DNA of 8,544 bases from Chloroflexota bacterium (GTDB taxonomy: Bacteria > Chloroflexota > Dormibacteria > CF-121), in contig VBIS01000111.1 of NCBI GenBank assembly GCA_005880605.1, positions 1-8,544 on the forward strand. Reading direction: 5' to 3'. Numbering within the stretch: the stretch's first letter is position 1; every line of letters begins with the position of its first letter. Positions 1 to 6,602 of this stretch are shown in pieces. The notes under the pieces are model-generated. The model did no database searches and was not told the DNA's origin. It saw only the letters and a list, made by a program, of their open reading frames with translations. Made by a program: the position numbers and the translations under genes.

Positions 1-816
1 CTCCACAAGGACTGGCTCTACCCGTGGCGAAAGGTCGCCGATGATCTCAAGACCAGCGACCTCTTGTTCATCAACCTCGAGTCACCGCTGATCAAGAACT
101 GCCCGATCATCCACGGCGGCTTCAAGTTCTGCGGCGACGAGCGGGCGATCGCCGGCCTCGATTACGCGGGCGTCAATGTGGCCAACCTGGCCAACAACCA
201 TCTAACGAATTTCGGGCCCGCGGGCACCAACGAAACCCAGATTCTGCTGGCAAAGCACGGTATCGGGATGTCGGGCCTCGGTCTCTACGAGATCCGCGAC
301 ATCCGCGGCGTGAAGTTCGCCTTCCTCGGCTTCAACGGCGTGGGAACCCATATCGATCGCGCCGAGCTGAAGCGCGAGATCGATCTGGTTCGACCGAAGG
401 CGGATGTCGTAGTGGTCGCCTTCCACTGGGGGAAGGAGTACGAACTCCTGCCGGTGGCCGGGCCCGGGATTGCCCCGGATAACCCCCGCGAGATCGGCCA
501 CCTGGCGATCGACGACGGCGCCGACCTGGTCATTGGGAATCATCCGCACTGGGTGCAGCCGGTTGAGATCTATAAGGATCACCTGATCACCTACGCCCAC
601 GGCAACTTCATCTTCGACCAGATGTGGTCGCAGGAAACCCGCGAGGGGATGGTCGGCCGCTATACCTTCTACGGCACGCGGTTGGTCCGCGTCGACTTCC
701 GGCCCGTGGTGATCGACGGCTATGCCCAGCCGCGCTGGCTGGACGAGACCACCGGCGAGGGCAAGGCGATCATCGACCGGGTCGCTAAGGCGTCGGCACA
801 GCTCGCCGGGAGCTGA
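1..816 (+). CDS. CapA family protein (poly-gamma-glutamate/capsule synthesis type), 3' part
   Basis: The reading frame is open from the first base to a TGA at 814-816, giving 271 residues. The start lies to the left of the window; the TTG at 64 is internal. What is seen: the conserved blocks of the CapA fold in order, namely DLLFINLESPL near residue 20, ANLANNHLTNFG near 60, AFLGFNG near 100, VAFHWGKEYE near 140, and a long block VIGNHPHWVQPVEIYK followed by YAHGNFIFDQ near 178-210. The NLE, NNH, HWG and GNHPH groups are the family's putative metal-site positions. CapA proteins belong to the calcineurin-like metallophosphatase superfamily. Some take part in poly-gamma-glutamate export or anchoring, but most are untested. 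A full-length member is usually 350-400 residues, so roughly a quarter is missing on the left. The adjacent glycosyltransferase fits a cell-envelope role, but that is inference. The last 32 bases overlap the end of that opposite-strand gene. Confidence 0.9.
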   Translation, partial: LHKDWLYPWRKVADDLKTSDLLFINLESPLIKNCPIIHGGFKFCGDERAIAGLDYAGVNVANLANNHLTNFGPAGTNETQILLAKHGIGMSGLGLYEIRDIRGVKFAFLGFNGVGTHIDRAELKREIDLVRPKADVVVVAFHWGKEYELLPVAGPGIAPDNPREIGHLAIDDGADLVIGNHPHWVQPVEIYKDHLITYAHGNFIFDQMWSQETREGMVGRYTFYGTRLVRVDFRPVVIDGYAQPRWLDETTGEGKAIIDRVAKASAQLAGS

Positions 817-1906
817 GCGCCGCGGCCTCCGGGCCGTCGCGAGACGGGAAGACCTCGACTTCGACCGACCCCCTCCGGTAAACGGCGACATAGCGCTCGG
901 CCATGTGACGCGGGCTGAAGCGCTCACGGGCGACGGTACCGCAGCGAACTCGGTCAATCTGATCGAGACGGTTGGCGCCCTCCACCAGGTCGTCGGCGTC
1001 CTCCGCCAGGAAGCCCGTGACGCCTTCCTCGATCAGCTCGGGCGTGGAGCCGGTGCGCAGCGCAAGGACCGGTGTGCCGGCCACCATGCACTCGACCATG
1101 GCGAGCCCAAAGGGTTCCGCCCATTGCAGGGGGAAGATCCCAGCCGCGGCTCGCGAGATGAGTCGCGCTTTCTGGGCCCCGGCGACGTTGGGGTAGTACT
1201 CGACCGTCGGGCTGAGATAGGGCTCGACCTGCTCTTCGAAGTACCGCATGCCTTCCTCGGAGCGCTCCACCTTGCCGGCCAGGATCAGCTTGCGGCCGGA
1301 CCGCTGCGCCACCTGGATCGCCAGGTGCTGGCCCTTGTCCGGGATGATCCGAGCCACCTCGATGATGTAGCGCTCGTGCGTGACGCTCGGCGGCGCCGCC
1401 GGGAGCTCGACGGCATTGTGCACGATGCCCGCCAGCTTGATGTCCGGGGCACTCGCCGCCTGGCTCAGGCTGATGGCGCACAGCCGAGCGTGATCGGCCA
1501 CCTCTTTGTAGAAGGTGCGCATCGATTCGGTCAGCTCGCCGTGGATGGTATGGACCACGATCGGGGCCAGCTTGCTCTGAAGGGCCAGCAGCAGGCCCTC
1601 GAATCCAGTGTGATCGTGGATGACGTCGAAGCGCTGGCCGGACATGGCGGCGTAGACGCGAGCCAGGTAGGTCGCCTGGCGGGCCGCTTCCGCCTGCCCG
1701 CCGAGATCGTGGCTCCAGGCGGCGTCAGCCAGCATCGTCACCCCTTCCGCCGACCCTTCCGCTCCGAATACGGTGACGTCGTGTCCCAAGCGGCGCAACT
1801 CGGTATGGAGCAGGTGGACGACGAGTTCGGTGCCGCCGTAGCCACGCGGCGGCAAGGGGTACCAGGCGGGCGCCACGATCGCGATCCGTAGCGCGGCGTC
1901 GTCCAC
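785..1906 (-). CDS. Glycosyltransferase family 4 (GT-B fold)
   Basis: This protein of 373 residues probably transfers a sugar from a nucleotide-sugar donor onto a glycan, lipid or small acceptor in the cytoplasm; the substrates cannot be read from the sequence. The N-terminal Rossmann half starts with RIAIVAPAWYPLPPRGYGGTE, where GGTE falls at residues 24-27, followed by VIHDHTG near 95 and VVHTIHGELTE near 117. The C-terminal half has VARIIPDKGQHLAI near 184 and the EX7E signature as WAEPFGLAMVE (Glu264 and Glu272), then GTPVLAL and GVTGFLAE, typical of GT4 donor binding. Length is normal for the family. Two GTG starts are possible. The one at 1906 is preferred because an AGGAGGT lies 9 bases upstream of it, whereas the GTG at 1915 abuts that site with no spacing. 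The gene is convergent with the CapA gene and its last codons overlap it by 32 bases. No terminator is evident between them. The tail after about residue 345 is poorly conserved in appearance. Confidence 0.92.
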   Translation of the reverse strand: MDDAALRIAIVAPAWYPLPPRGYGGTELVVHLLHTELRRLGHDVTVFGAEGSAEGVTMLADAAWSHDLGGQAEAARQATYLARVYAAMSGQRFDVIHDHTGFEGLLLALQSKLAPIVVHTIHGELTESMRTFYKEVADHARLCAISLSQAASAPDIKLAGIVHNAVELPAAPPSVTHERYIIEVARIIPDKGQHLAIQVAQRSGRKLILAGKVERSEEGMRYFEEQVEPYLSPTVEYYPNVAGAQKARLISRAAAGIFPLQWAEPFGLAMVECMVAGTPVLALRTGSTPELIEEGVTGFLAEDADDLVEGANRLDQIDRVRCGTVARERFSPRHMAERYVAVYRRGSVEVEVFPSRDGPEAAALSSRRAVPTP

Positions 1907-1915
1907 CCGGCTCAC

Positions 1916-1922
1916 ACCTCCT
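1916..1922 (-). promoter_or_regulatory. Ribosome binding site deciding the glycosyltransferase start
   Basis: On the minus strand the bases read AGGAGGT, a near-perfect anti-Shine-Dalgarno match. It sits 9 bases before the GTG at 1904-1906 and directly against the GTG at 1913-1915, so it supports the inner start. Confidence 0.65.
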
Positions 1923-1984
1923 CCCTGCCCGCTGGGGCAACCCGATGATAGCCGTCGACCCAGACGGCGTCGTCTGCCGGAAAG

Positions 1985-2013
1985 TTGATAGCGTAGCCCT
2001 CTAGTTGGAGAAT
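1985..2013 (+). promoter_or_regulatory. Candidate sigma-70-type promoter of the histidine kinase gene
   Basis: TTGATA (5 of 6 to the -35 consensus) at 1985-1990 is followed after 17 bases by GAGAAT (4 of 6) at 2008-2013. This predicts a transcript start near 2020 and a leader of about 40 bases before the GTG at 2062. The call rests on motif match and spacing alone. Confidence 0.35.
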
Positions 2014-2061
2014 CATCCGGAAGGGTCGATTTTCTGAGTCACCCGCGGTAAAGTTATCGGG

Positions 2062-3960
2062 GTGATTACGGCGCTCCGGATTGTCCAGGCCGTCGTCAGT
2101 CTCAGCTTCCTGGCTCTCGGCGTGTTCACCGTCCTCGATTGGCTCCGCCACCGGGAGCAAAGCCGTGGCTACCTGGCGCTCGCCTTTGGCACGCTTGGGC
2201 TGACCAGCGCCGTGGGCCAGGTCAACGTGCTTACCGGGTACCGGCCGGGGTGGGCGCTAGAGGATATCATCCTGGTCTTCTTCATGACCTCGGGCTATGC
2301 CCTGCTCCTCTTCCGCGATAGCTTCATCCCCCTCAGCCGCCGGATCCGGCTCGGCGCCCTGGCCCTCACGGTTGCCGCCACAGGGTTCGCGCTGCTCGTT
2401 GGCATCCCTTCCCAGCCCGGCCAGCACGCCACCGCCCTCCGATCGGCTGCAACCCTTGCGCTGGTGGTCGTCTGGTGTGCGTGCGTCATCGAGCCGATCG
2501 TCCGATTCTGGGCCGCCTCACGGTCGCGGCCGGCGGTCCAGCGCGCGCGATTGCGGGCGCTGGCGGGCGGCTATGCCGCGATCGTCCTTATCCTCCTGGT
2601 CGCCGGTTTCGCCGGGTCGGCGGCGACCAGTCCGGTGGTGCAGTGGCTGTTTGAGGTGGTCGCGATCGTCGCCTTGCCACTGCTCTACGTCGGCTTCGCG
2701 CCCCCACCGTGGCTGCGCCGCATTTGGCGGCAGCATGAGGAGGAGCAATTTCGCGATGCGGTGCACGACCTGGTGCTCTTCAGTCCGGACCGGACAACTC
2801 TGGCGAAGCGCGCGGCGGAGTGGGGGCTTCGGCTGGTGGGCGCCGACGGCATCGCCATCCTTGATGCAACCGGCGAGATCCTGGCGATCCGGGGCATCGA
2901 CGCCGACGCGGCCCACCGGCTCGCCATCCGAGCCGGCACCGGCACCCAGCCACGGCTGCTCACGACTGCCGGTGCGCACCGGGAAAACGCGATTGTCGTG
3001 CCACTCCCGCTCGACACGGGCACCGGCTCGATGGTGGTCGTCTCAGGGCCGTACACGCCCTTCTTCGGCACGGACGAGGTGGCCCGGCTGCGCGCCTATG
3101 CCGCGAACACGACGGCCGCGCTCGACCGGACGCGAGTGACCGAGCGCCTGGCCGCCGTGGAACGGACGAAATCACAATTCCTCAACCTGGCGTCGCATGA
3201 GTTGCGTAGCCCGCTCGGCGTCATCAACGGGTATCTCTCCATGCTGGAGCAGGGTGCGCTCGGTCAGCTCGAGGAATCGGGCGTGCGGGCGGTCGAGGTT
3301 CTCAAGGCGAAGACCCTCGAAATGAGCCTGCTCGTCGCCCAGATGCTGGACGCGGCCCGGCTCGAGGACGGACGCCTGGCGCTGAAGCGCGATCGCCTCG
3401 ACCTGCGCAAGGTCGCCACTGAGGCGATGGAGGTCGTCCGGCCAGTGGCGGGGGCCGCGCACGAGTTGACGCTCGAGACGCCTGCCGCCGAAGTGATGGT
3501 ATTCGGCGACGGCGACCGCATCGTCACCATCATCAGCAACCTTATGGAGAACGCCATCAAGTATTCGCCTCAGGGCGGGAAGATCCAGTGCATTGTTTCG
3601 ATCGCGGACCACGAGGCACACCTCCAGGTGGTCGATCACGGAGTGGGCATCGCCGCCCACGACCTGCCGCGGCTCTTCAATCGGTTCGAGCGGATCCAGA
3701 ATCAGCAGACCAGCCACGTGAGCGGCGCCGGCATCGGCCTCTACCTGTCACGAGAACTCGCCCGTCAGCACGGCGGCGACATCCGGGTCGAGTCGCAGGT
3801 CGGCGACGGCAGCACCTTCACGCTCGCTCTTCCCCTGGCCATCGTGCATACCGAAGAGCCCGCGGCCGCAGCGATGATCCCGGAGCCGGAACCGTCCGTT
3901 CCGCGACTCCATGTCCTCGCCGGCGATGTCGAGGCCGACTCGGAGTCCCGGCTAGCTTAA
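2062..3960 (+). CDS. Membrane sensor histidine kinase with GAF-like region
   Basis: A 632-residue two-component sensor kinase. About seven hydrophobic segments fill the N-terminus (roughly 3-25, 36-54, 65-84, 96-115, 126-150, 165-186, 192-212), so the sensor part is buried in the membrane with almost no periplasmic domain. Residues about 230-355 look like a GAF domain, then a helix leads to the dimerisation/phosphoacceptor domain with ASHELRSPLGVINGY (His379 is the phosphorylation site). The ATPase domain is complete: N box NLMENAIKYSP (Asn497), G1 box VVDHGVGI (Asp525), F box LFNRFERI, G2 box GAGIGLYL (555-562). After about 592 comes an Ala/Glu/Pro-rich tail of about 40 residues of no known function. 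The GTG start has no clear ribosome binding site, but an in-frame stop at 2035-2037 and the immediate start of the first membrane helix leave little alternative. No response regulator is adjacent, so partner and signal are unknown. Its TAA shares TTAA with the opposite gene's stop. Confidence 0.93.
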   Translation: MITALRIVQAVVSLSFLALGVFTVLDWLRHREQSRGYLALAFGTLGLTSAVGQVNVLTGYRPGWALEDIILVFFMTSGYALLLFRDSFIPLSRRIRLGALALTVAATGFALLVGIPSQPGQHATALRSAATLALVVVWCACVIEPIVRFWAASRSRPAVQRARLRALAGGYAAIVLILLVAGFAGSAATSPVVQWLFEVVAIVALPLLYVGFAPPPWLRRIWRQHEEEQFRDAVHDLVLFSPDRTTLAKRAAEWGLRLVGADGIAILDATGEILAIRGIDADAAHRLAIRAGTGTQPRLLTTAGAHRENAIVVPLPLDTGTGSMVVVSGPYTPFFGTDEVARLRAYAANTTAALDRTRVTERLAAVERTKSQFLNLASHELRSPLGVINGYLSMLEQGALGQLEESGVRAVEVLKAKTLEMSLLVAQMLDAARLEDGRLALKRDRLDLRKVATEAMEVVRPVAGAAHELTLETPAAEVMVFGDGDRIVTIISNLMENAIKYSPQGGKIQCIVSIADHEAHLQVVDHGVGIAAHDLPRLFNRFERIQNQQTSHVSGAGIGLYLSRELARQHGGDIRVESQVGDGSTFTLALPLAIVHTEEPAAAAMIPEPEPSVPRLHVLAGDVEADSESRLA

Positions 3961-4493
3961 CCGGCCTGGCGCACGGTGCGCAGCGTCTCGCGCATCTGGT
4001 TGAGATGGAACCGATCGTGTCCGGCCAGCATGCGGAACATCAGGCCGTAGCTCTCGGGCCCTCGCTCAGCATGCATCGCGACGCGATCACGAACCTCAGC
4101 GGGCGACCCGCGCCAGAGGCGGAGGTTTGCGGCACGAAGTGTGGAGAAGACCGCCAGCAGCTCCTCGGGCCGCGCCTCATTGTGGCGCAGGCGCGCGACC
4201 CACAGGTCCTGGTCGTACCCGAGCATGGGCGGTTCGTCCTGGCTGATCGTCCAGCGATATCGTCCAGACACCACGATCTCCGCATCGACCAGGTGACCCA
4301 CCAGCTCGAGCACGGACCATTCGCCGGGTGCCGGCCGTCGTTGAAGGTCTGAGCCCGCCTCTCTGACCAACGATTGCACCGCCGACGGCGTGGCTTGCGC
4401 AACCTCGGCCGGATCATCCTGGCCGAGCAGCGACAGGAGCCGTTCTTGATAGGCGCGGCCCGCGGCGAGGTCGGCCGATTGGGTGGTTGCCAT
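3957..4493 (-). CDS. DinB-fold (DinB/YfiT-like) protein
   Basis: A 178-residue protein of the DinB four-helix-bundle superfamily. What is seen: RRPAPGEWSVLELVGHLVDAE near residues 52-72, a classic first helix with His67, and the C-terminal HDRFHLNQM with His159 and His163, spaced as in the usual three-histidine metal site. Family members include DNA-damage-induced proteins and thiol-S-transferases using bacillithiol or mycothiol; most are of unknown substrate, and nothing here fixes which applies. The ATG is preceded by GAGGCGG, an acceptable ribosome binding site. Only 15 bases separate this start from the dxs stop on the same strand, so the two are probably cotranscribed with dxs first. The 3' end meets the kinase gene tail to tail: one TTAA at 3957-3960 supplies both TAA stops. 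Confidence 0.85.
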   Translation of the reverse strand: MATTQSADLAAGRAYQERLLSLLGQDDPAEVAQATPSAVQSLVREAGSDLQRRPAPGEWSVLELVGHLVDAEIVVSGRYRWTISQDEPPMLGYDQDLWVARLRHNEARPEELLAVFSTLRAANLRLWRGSPAEVRDRVAMHAERGPESYGLMFRMLAGHDRFHLNQMRETLRTVRQAG

Positions 4494-4508
4494 GGCCGCC
4501 TCGTGGAC

Positions 4509-6428
4509 CTAGCTGCCCGGTTGTGTCGCCTGTTTGGGCATAGACTCGAGCTCGCTCACCGTTTGGCGAACCCGGGCGGCGACACCCTGCGCATCGAGGC
4601 CAAGCTGTTTGAGCAGCTCGGACTGCCCGCCTTGCTCGATGAAGCTATCCGGGACGGCCATGGTGGTGACCGGAATTCCCAGAGGCGCGAGTGCTTCGGA
4701 AACTGCCGACCCAAAGCCACCAGTCGCCACGTTGTCTTCGAGCGTCAGCACAGCCGGATGCCGGCGGGCCCAGCTTTCCAACCGGGGATCGAGCGGTTTG
4801 ATGTAGCGACAGTTGATGACCGTCAGCGGCACGCCCTCCGCGTCGAGCAGCGCGGCGGCCTCGATGGCCACCGAGACGAGCTTGCCAGTGGCAAGCAGCA
4901 CCGCGGCGCTTCCCTGCCGGCGCACTTCCCACTCTCCGACCGGCAGAATCCGTACCGGCTGGGACTCGGTCTCTCCCGCGGCGCCTTTTGGAAAGCGGAT
5001 CGCGAACGGTCCGGCGCCTTCGCGCGCGATGGCGGTATGCAGCAGGTCGCGTAGCTCCTGCGCGTCGCTGGCAGCGGCCAGGGTCAGGCCGGGCATCGCC
5101 CGCAGGAAGCTCAGGTCGAAGATGCCGTGGTGCGACGGGCCATCGTCGCCCGTGATCCCCGCCCGGTCGAGAACGAAGGTGACCGGCAGCTTGTGCAGGC
5201 AGACATCCATCATTACCTGGTCGAGCGCGCGTTGGAGGAAGGTCGAGTAGATCGCGACCACCGGCCGCAGCCCGGCCATGGCGAGCCCGGCCGCGAAGGT
5301 GACCCCATGCTGCTCCGCAATCCCGACGTCGTAGAAGCGATCGGGGAAGCGTTCCGCAAAGGGACCAAGCCCGGCGCTGCTCCCCATGGCCGCGGTGATC
5401 GCGACCAGCCGCGGCTCGCGCTCGGCCTCTTCGAGTAGCGCCTCACCAAAGATGTCGGTGTAGCTGACTCGCCGGCTCAAGGGCTTGGCGGTCAACAGGT
5501 CGAAGGCGCTGACCCCGTGCAGGTGGTCGATCTCGTCTTCTTCGGCCGGACCGTAGCCGCGTCCCTTGGTCGTGATCACGTGGACCACCGCCGGGCCACC
5601 GAGGCGACTGACCTGGCGGAGCGTGCGCTCGATGTCCTCGATGTTGTGTCCGTTGATCGGCCCCGAGTACTTGATGCCGAGATATTCGAAGAAGGTACGC
5701 GGCGAGACCAGCTCTTTCAGACCTTCCTTGATGCGGCGGCCGGCCTCGATCGCCTTGTCTCCGGCCGGGACGCTGCGCAGTATTCGGTCGACGCGATTCT
5801 TGGTCCGGTGATAGCTCGGGTTGAGGACGGTGAGCTGCTGCGCCAGGTGTTGCGCCAGCCCGCCGACGGTCGGCGCATAGGACCGGCCATTGTCGTTGAC
5901 CACGATGATCACCGGGGTCTTTCGATGGCCGATGTTGTTCAGCGCTTCGTAGGCCATGCCGCCAGTCAAGGCCCCGTCGCCGACGACCACGATCACGCGG
6001 CCCGCCCCGGGCTGCCGTCGACCAGCTTCGGCCATCCCCGAGGCGTAGCTCAGCCCGGTCGACGCATGGCTGTTCTCGATAAAATCGTGCTCGCTCTCGC
6101 TGCGGTTCGGGTAGCCGCTCATGCCGCCCAGCTTGCGCAGCCGCGCGAAGCCCTCCCGCGGCCGCGTCAGGAGCTTGTGCACGTAGGCCTGGTGCCCGGT
6201 GTCCCAGAGGATCCGGTCTTTCGGGCTATCGAAAACGCGGTGCAGCGCGAGGGTGAGCTCGACCACGCCAAGGTTGGGCCCTAGATGGCCACCGGTCTTG
6301 GAGACGGTCTGGACCAGGAACTGCCGGATTTCCTCGGCGAGGGCGCGCAGTTCGAGGTCGCTCAGCGAGCGAAGATCGGCCGGTGAGCCGATCCGGTCAA
6401 GGATAGGGGTTGGTGAAATCTCGTCCAT
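4509..6428 (-). CDS. dxs: 1-deoxy-D-xylulose-5-phosphate synthase
   Basis: This thiamine-diphosphate enzyme condenses pyruvate with glyceraldehyde 3-phosphate to form 1-deoxy-D-xylulose 5-phosphate, the entry step of the MEP isoprenoid pathway, in the cytoplasm. At 639 residues it is close to the usual 620-640. Visible hallmarks: SKTGGHLGPNLGVVELTLALH with His48; WDTGHQAYVHKLLTGR-like block near 75-90; SHASTGLSYASGMA with His121; the ThDP/Mg motif GDGALTGGMAYEALNN from Gly150 to NDN at 178-180; the catalytic glutamate in GIAEQHGVTFAAGLA (Glu372); YSTFLQRALDQ with Tyr394 and Arg400; DRAGITGDDGPSHHG with Asp429 and His433; and Arg478 in FAIRFPKG. All catalytic positions known from the Escherichia coli enzyme appear present. 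The C-terminal transketolase domain ends in a short Gln/Pro tail. The ATG at 6428 lacks a good ribosome binding site, and a promoter-like pair lies very close upstream. The DinB-fold gene follows after 15 bases. The isoprenoids made probably feed carotenoids, quinones and undecaprenyl carriers. Confidence 0.97.
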   Translation of the reverse strand: MDEISPTPILDRIGSPADLRSLSDLELRALAEEIRQFLVQTVSKTGGHLGPNLGVVELTLALHRVFDSPKDRILWDTGHQAYVHKLLTRPREGFARLRKLGGMSGYPNRSESEHDFIENSHASTGLSYASGMAEAGRRQPGAGRVIVVVGDGALTGGMAYEALNNIGHRKTPVIIVVNDNGRSYAPTVGGLAQHLAQQLTVLNPSYHRTKNRVDRILRSVPAGDKAIEAGRRIKEGLKELVSPRTFFEYLGIKYSGPINGHNIEDIERTLRQVSRLGGPAVVHVITTKGRGYGPAEEDEIDHLHGVSAFDLLTAKPLSRRVSYTDIFGEALLEEAEREPRLVAITAAMGSSAGLGPFAERFPDRFYDVGIAEQHGVTFAAGLAMAGLRPVVAIYSTFLQRALDQVMMDVCLHKLPVTFVLDRAGITGDDGPSHHGIFDLSFLRAMPGLTLAAASDAQELRDLLHTAIAREGAGPFAIRFPKGAAGETESQPVRILPVGEWEVRRQGSAAVLLATGKLVSVAIEAAALLDAEGVPLTVINCRYIKPLDPRLESWARRHPAVLTLEDNVATGGFGSAVSEALAPLGIPVTTMAVPDSFIEQGGQSELLKQLGLDAQGVAARVRQTVSELESMPKQATQPGS

Positions 6429-6440
6429 GTCCGTTGTTCG

Positions 6441-6467
6441 AGTCTAGCGAAGAGCCGGCAAACTCAA
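6441..6467 (-). promoter_or_regulatory. Candidate dxs promoter
   Basis: Reading the minus strand, TTGAGT (6467-6462) is followed after 15 bases by TAGACT (6446-6441). The spacing is two short of the optimum, but the -10 hexamer is the same as that before the acyl-CoA synthetase gene. The start point would lie only about 5-8 bases before the dxs ATG, suggesting a nearly leaderless transcript, which would fit the missing ribosome binding site. This is inference from motifs. Confidence 0.3.
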
Positions 6468-6510
6468 CTCGAGGATCAAACGCGGGTCGCCCCTCTTTGG
6501 TTTCTGCCCA

Positions 6511-6539
6511 TTGACTGATCAGTGGCTGAGCGCTACGAT
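6511..6539 (+). promoter_or_regulatory. Candidate promoter of the ScyD-like gene
   Basis: TTGACT (5 of 6) at 6511-6516, a 17-base spacer, and TACGAT (4 of 6) at 6534-6539 form the best promoter match in this divergent gap. The transcript would begin near 6546, leaving a leader of about 57 bases. The -35 box overlaps a 10-base palindrome and the -10 box lies in the loop of an inverted repeat. Confidence 0.5.
6514..6523. repeat. Perfect 10-base palindrome ACTGATCAGT, possible operator
   Basis: The palindrome overlaps the last three bases of the -35 box of the ScyD-like gene, a position where a bound protein would affect initiation. A related interrupted palindrome, CACT-C-AGTG, lies 35 bases further at 6549-6557, near the predicted transcript start. 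No known regulator motif is recognised. Confidence 0.4.
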
Positions 6540-6552
6540 GCCGCTGGCCACT
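6521..6552. repeat. Imperfect inverted repeat AGTGGC(tg)AGCG / CGCT(g)GCCACT
   Basis: The arms at 6521-6532 and 6542-6552 pair over ten bases with a small internal mismatch and leave a nine-base loop that holds most of the -10 box. It follows the palindrome at 6514-6523 and runs into the one at 6549-6557. It could be an extended operator or a cruciform-prone site; it is not a terminator because no T-tract follows on either strand. Confidence 0.4.
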
Positions 6553-6589
6553 CAGTGTGGCGTAAGGATCCGTTAAGTCGGGGTTAAGT

Positions 6590-6595
6590 GGAGGT
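6590..6595 (+). promoter_or_regulatory. Ribosome binding site deciding the ScyD-like start
   Basis: GGAGGT lies seven bases before the GTG at 6603, the ideal distance. The in-frame GTG codons at 6588, 6594 and 6597 either precede or overlap this site, so they are unlikely starts. Confidence 0.7.
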
Positions 6596-6602
6596 GGTGC
6601 AC

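Noticed and set aside
202..957. Minus-strand frame of 251 codons across the CapA gene
   Set aside because: It is antisense to strongly conserved CapA blocks and its product is low in hydrophobic structure and unrecognisable.
722..1891. Long + strand open frame of 389 codons opposite the glycosyltransferase
   Set aside because: Its translation is rich in Arg, Gly and Asp with no recognisable domain, and the opposite strand encodes a clear GT4 enzyme. High-GC codon bias opens such antisense frames.
2297..3139. + strand frame of 280 codons within the histidine kinase
   Set aside because: It is a Ser/Arg/Pro-rich out-of-frame translation of the kinase's membrane and GAF region.
3588..4352. + strand frame spanning the kinase end and the DinB-fold gene
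   Set aside because: It crosses two real genes in the wrong frame or strand and has an Arg-rich, unstructured translation.
5517..6284. + strand frame of 255 codons inside dxs
   Set aside because: It is the antisense shadow of the conserved ThDP-binding half of dxs.
6521..6552. Inverted repeat as a terminator for dxs or the ScyD-like gene
   Set aside because: It lies upstream of both divergent genes, has no T-tract and overlaps a promoter.
6588..6602. Longer N-terminus for the ScyD-like protein starting at GTG 6588
   Set aside because: The added codons include the ribosome binding site itself, and the GTG at 6603 has ideal spacing and begins a normal signal peptide.
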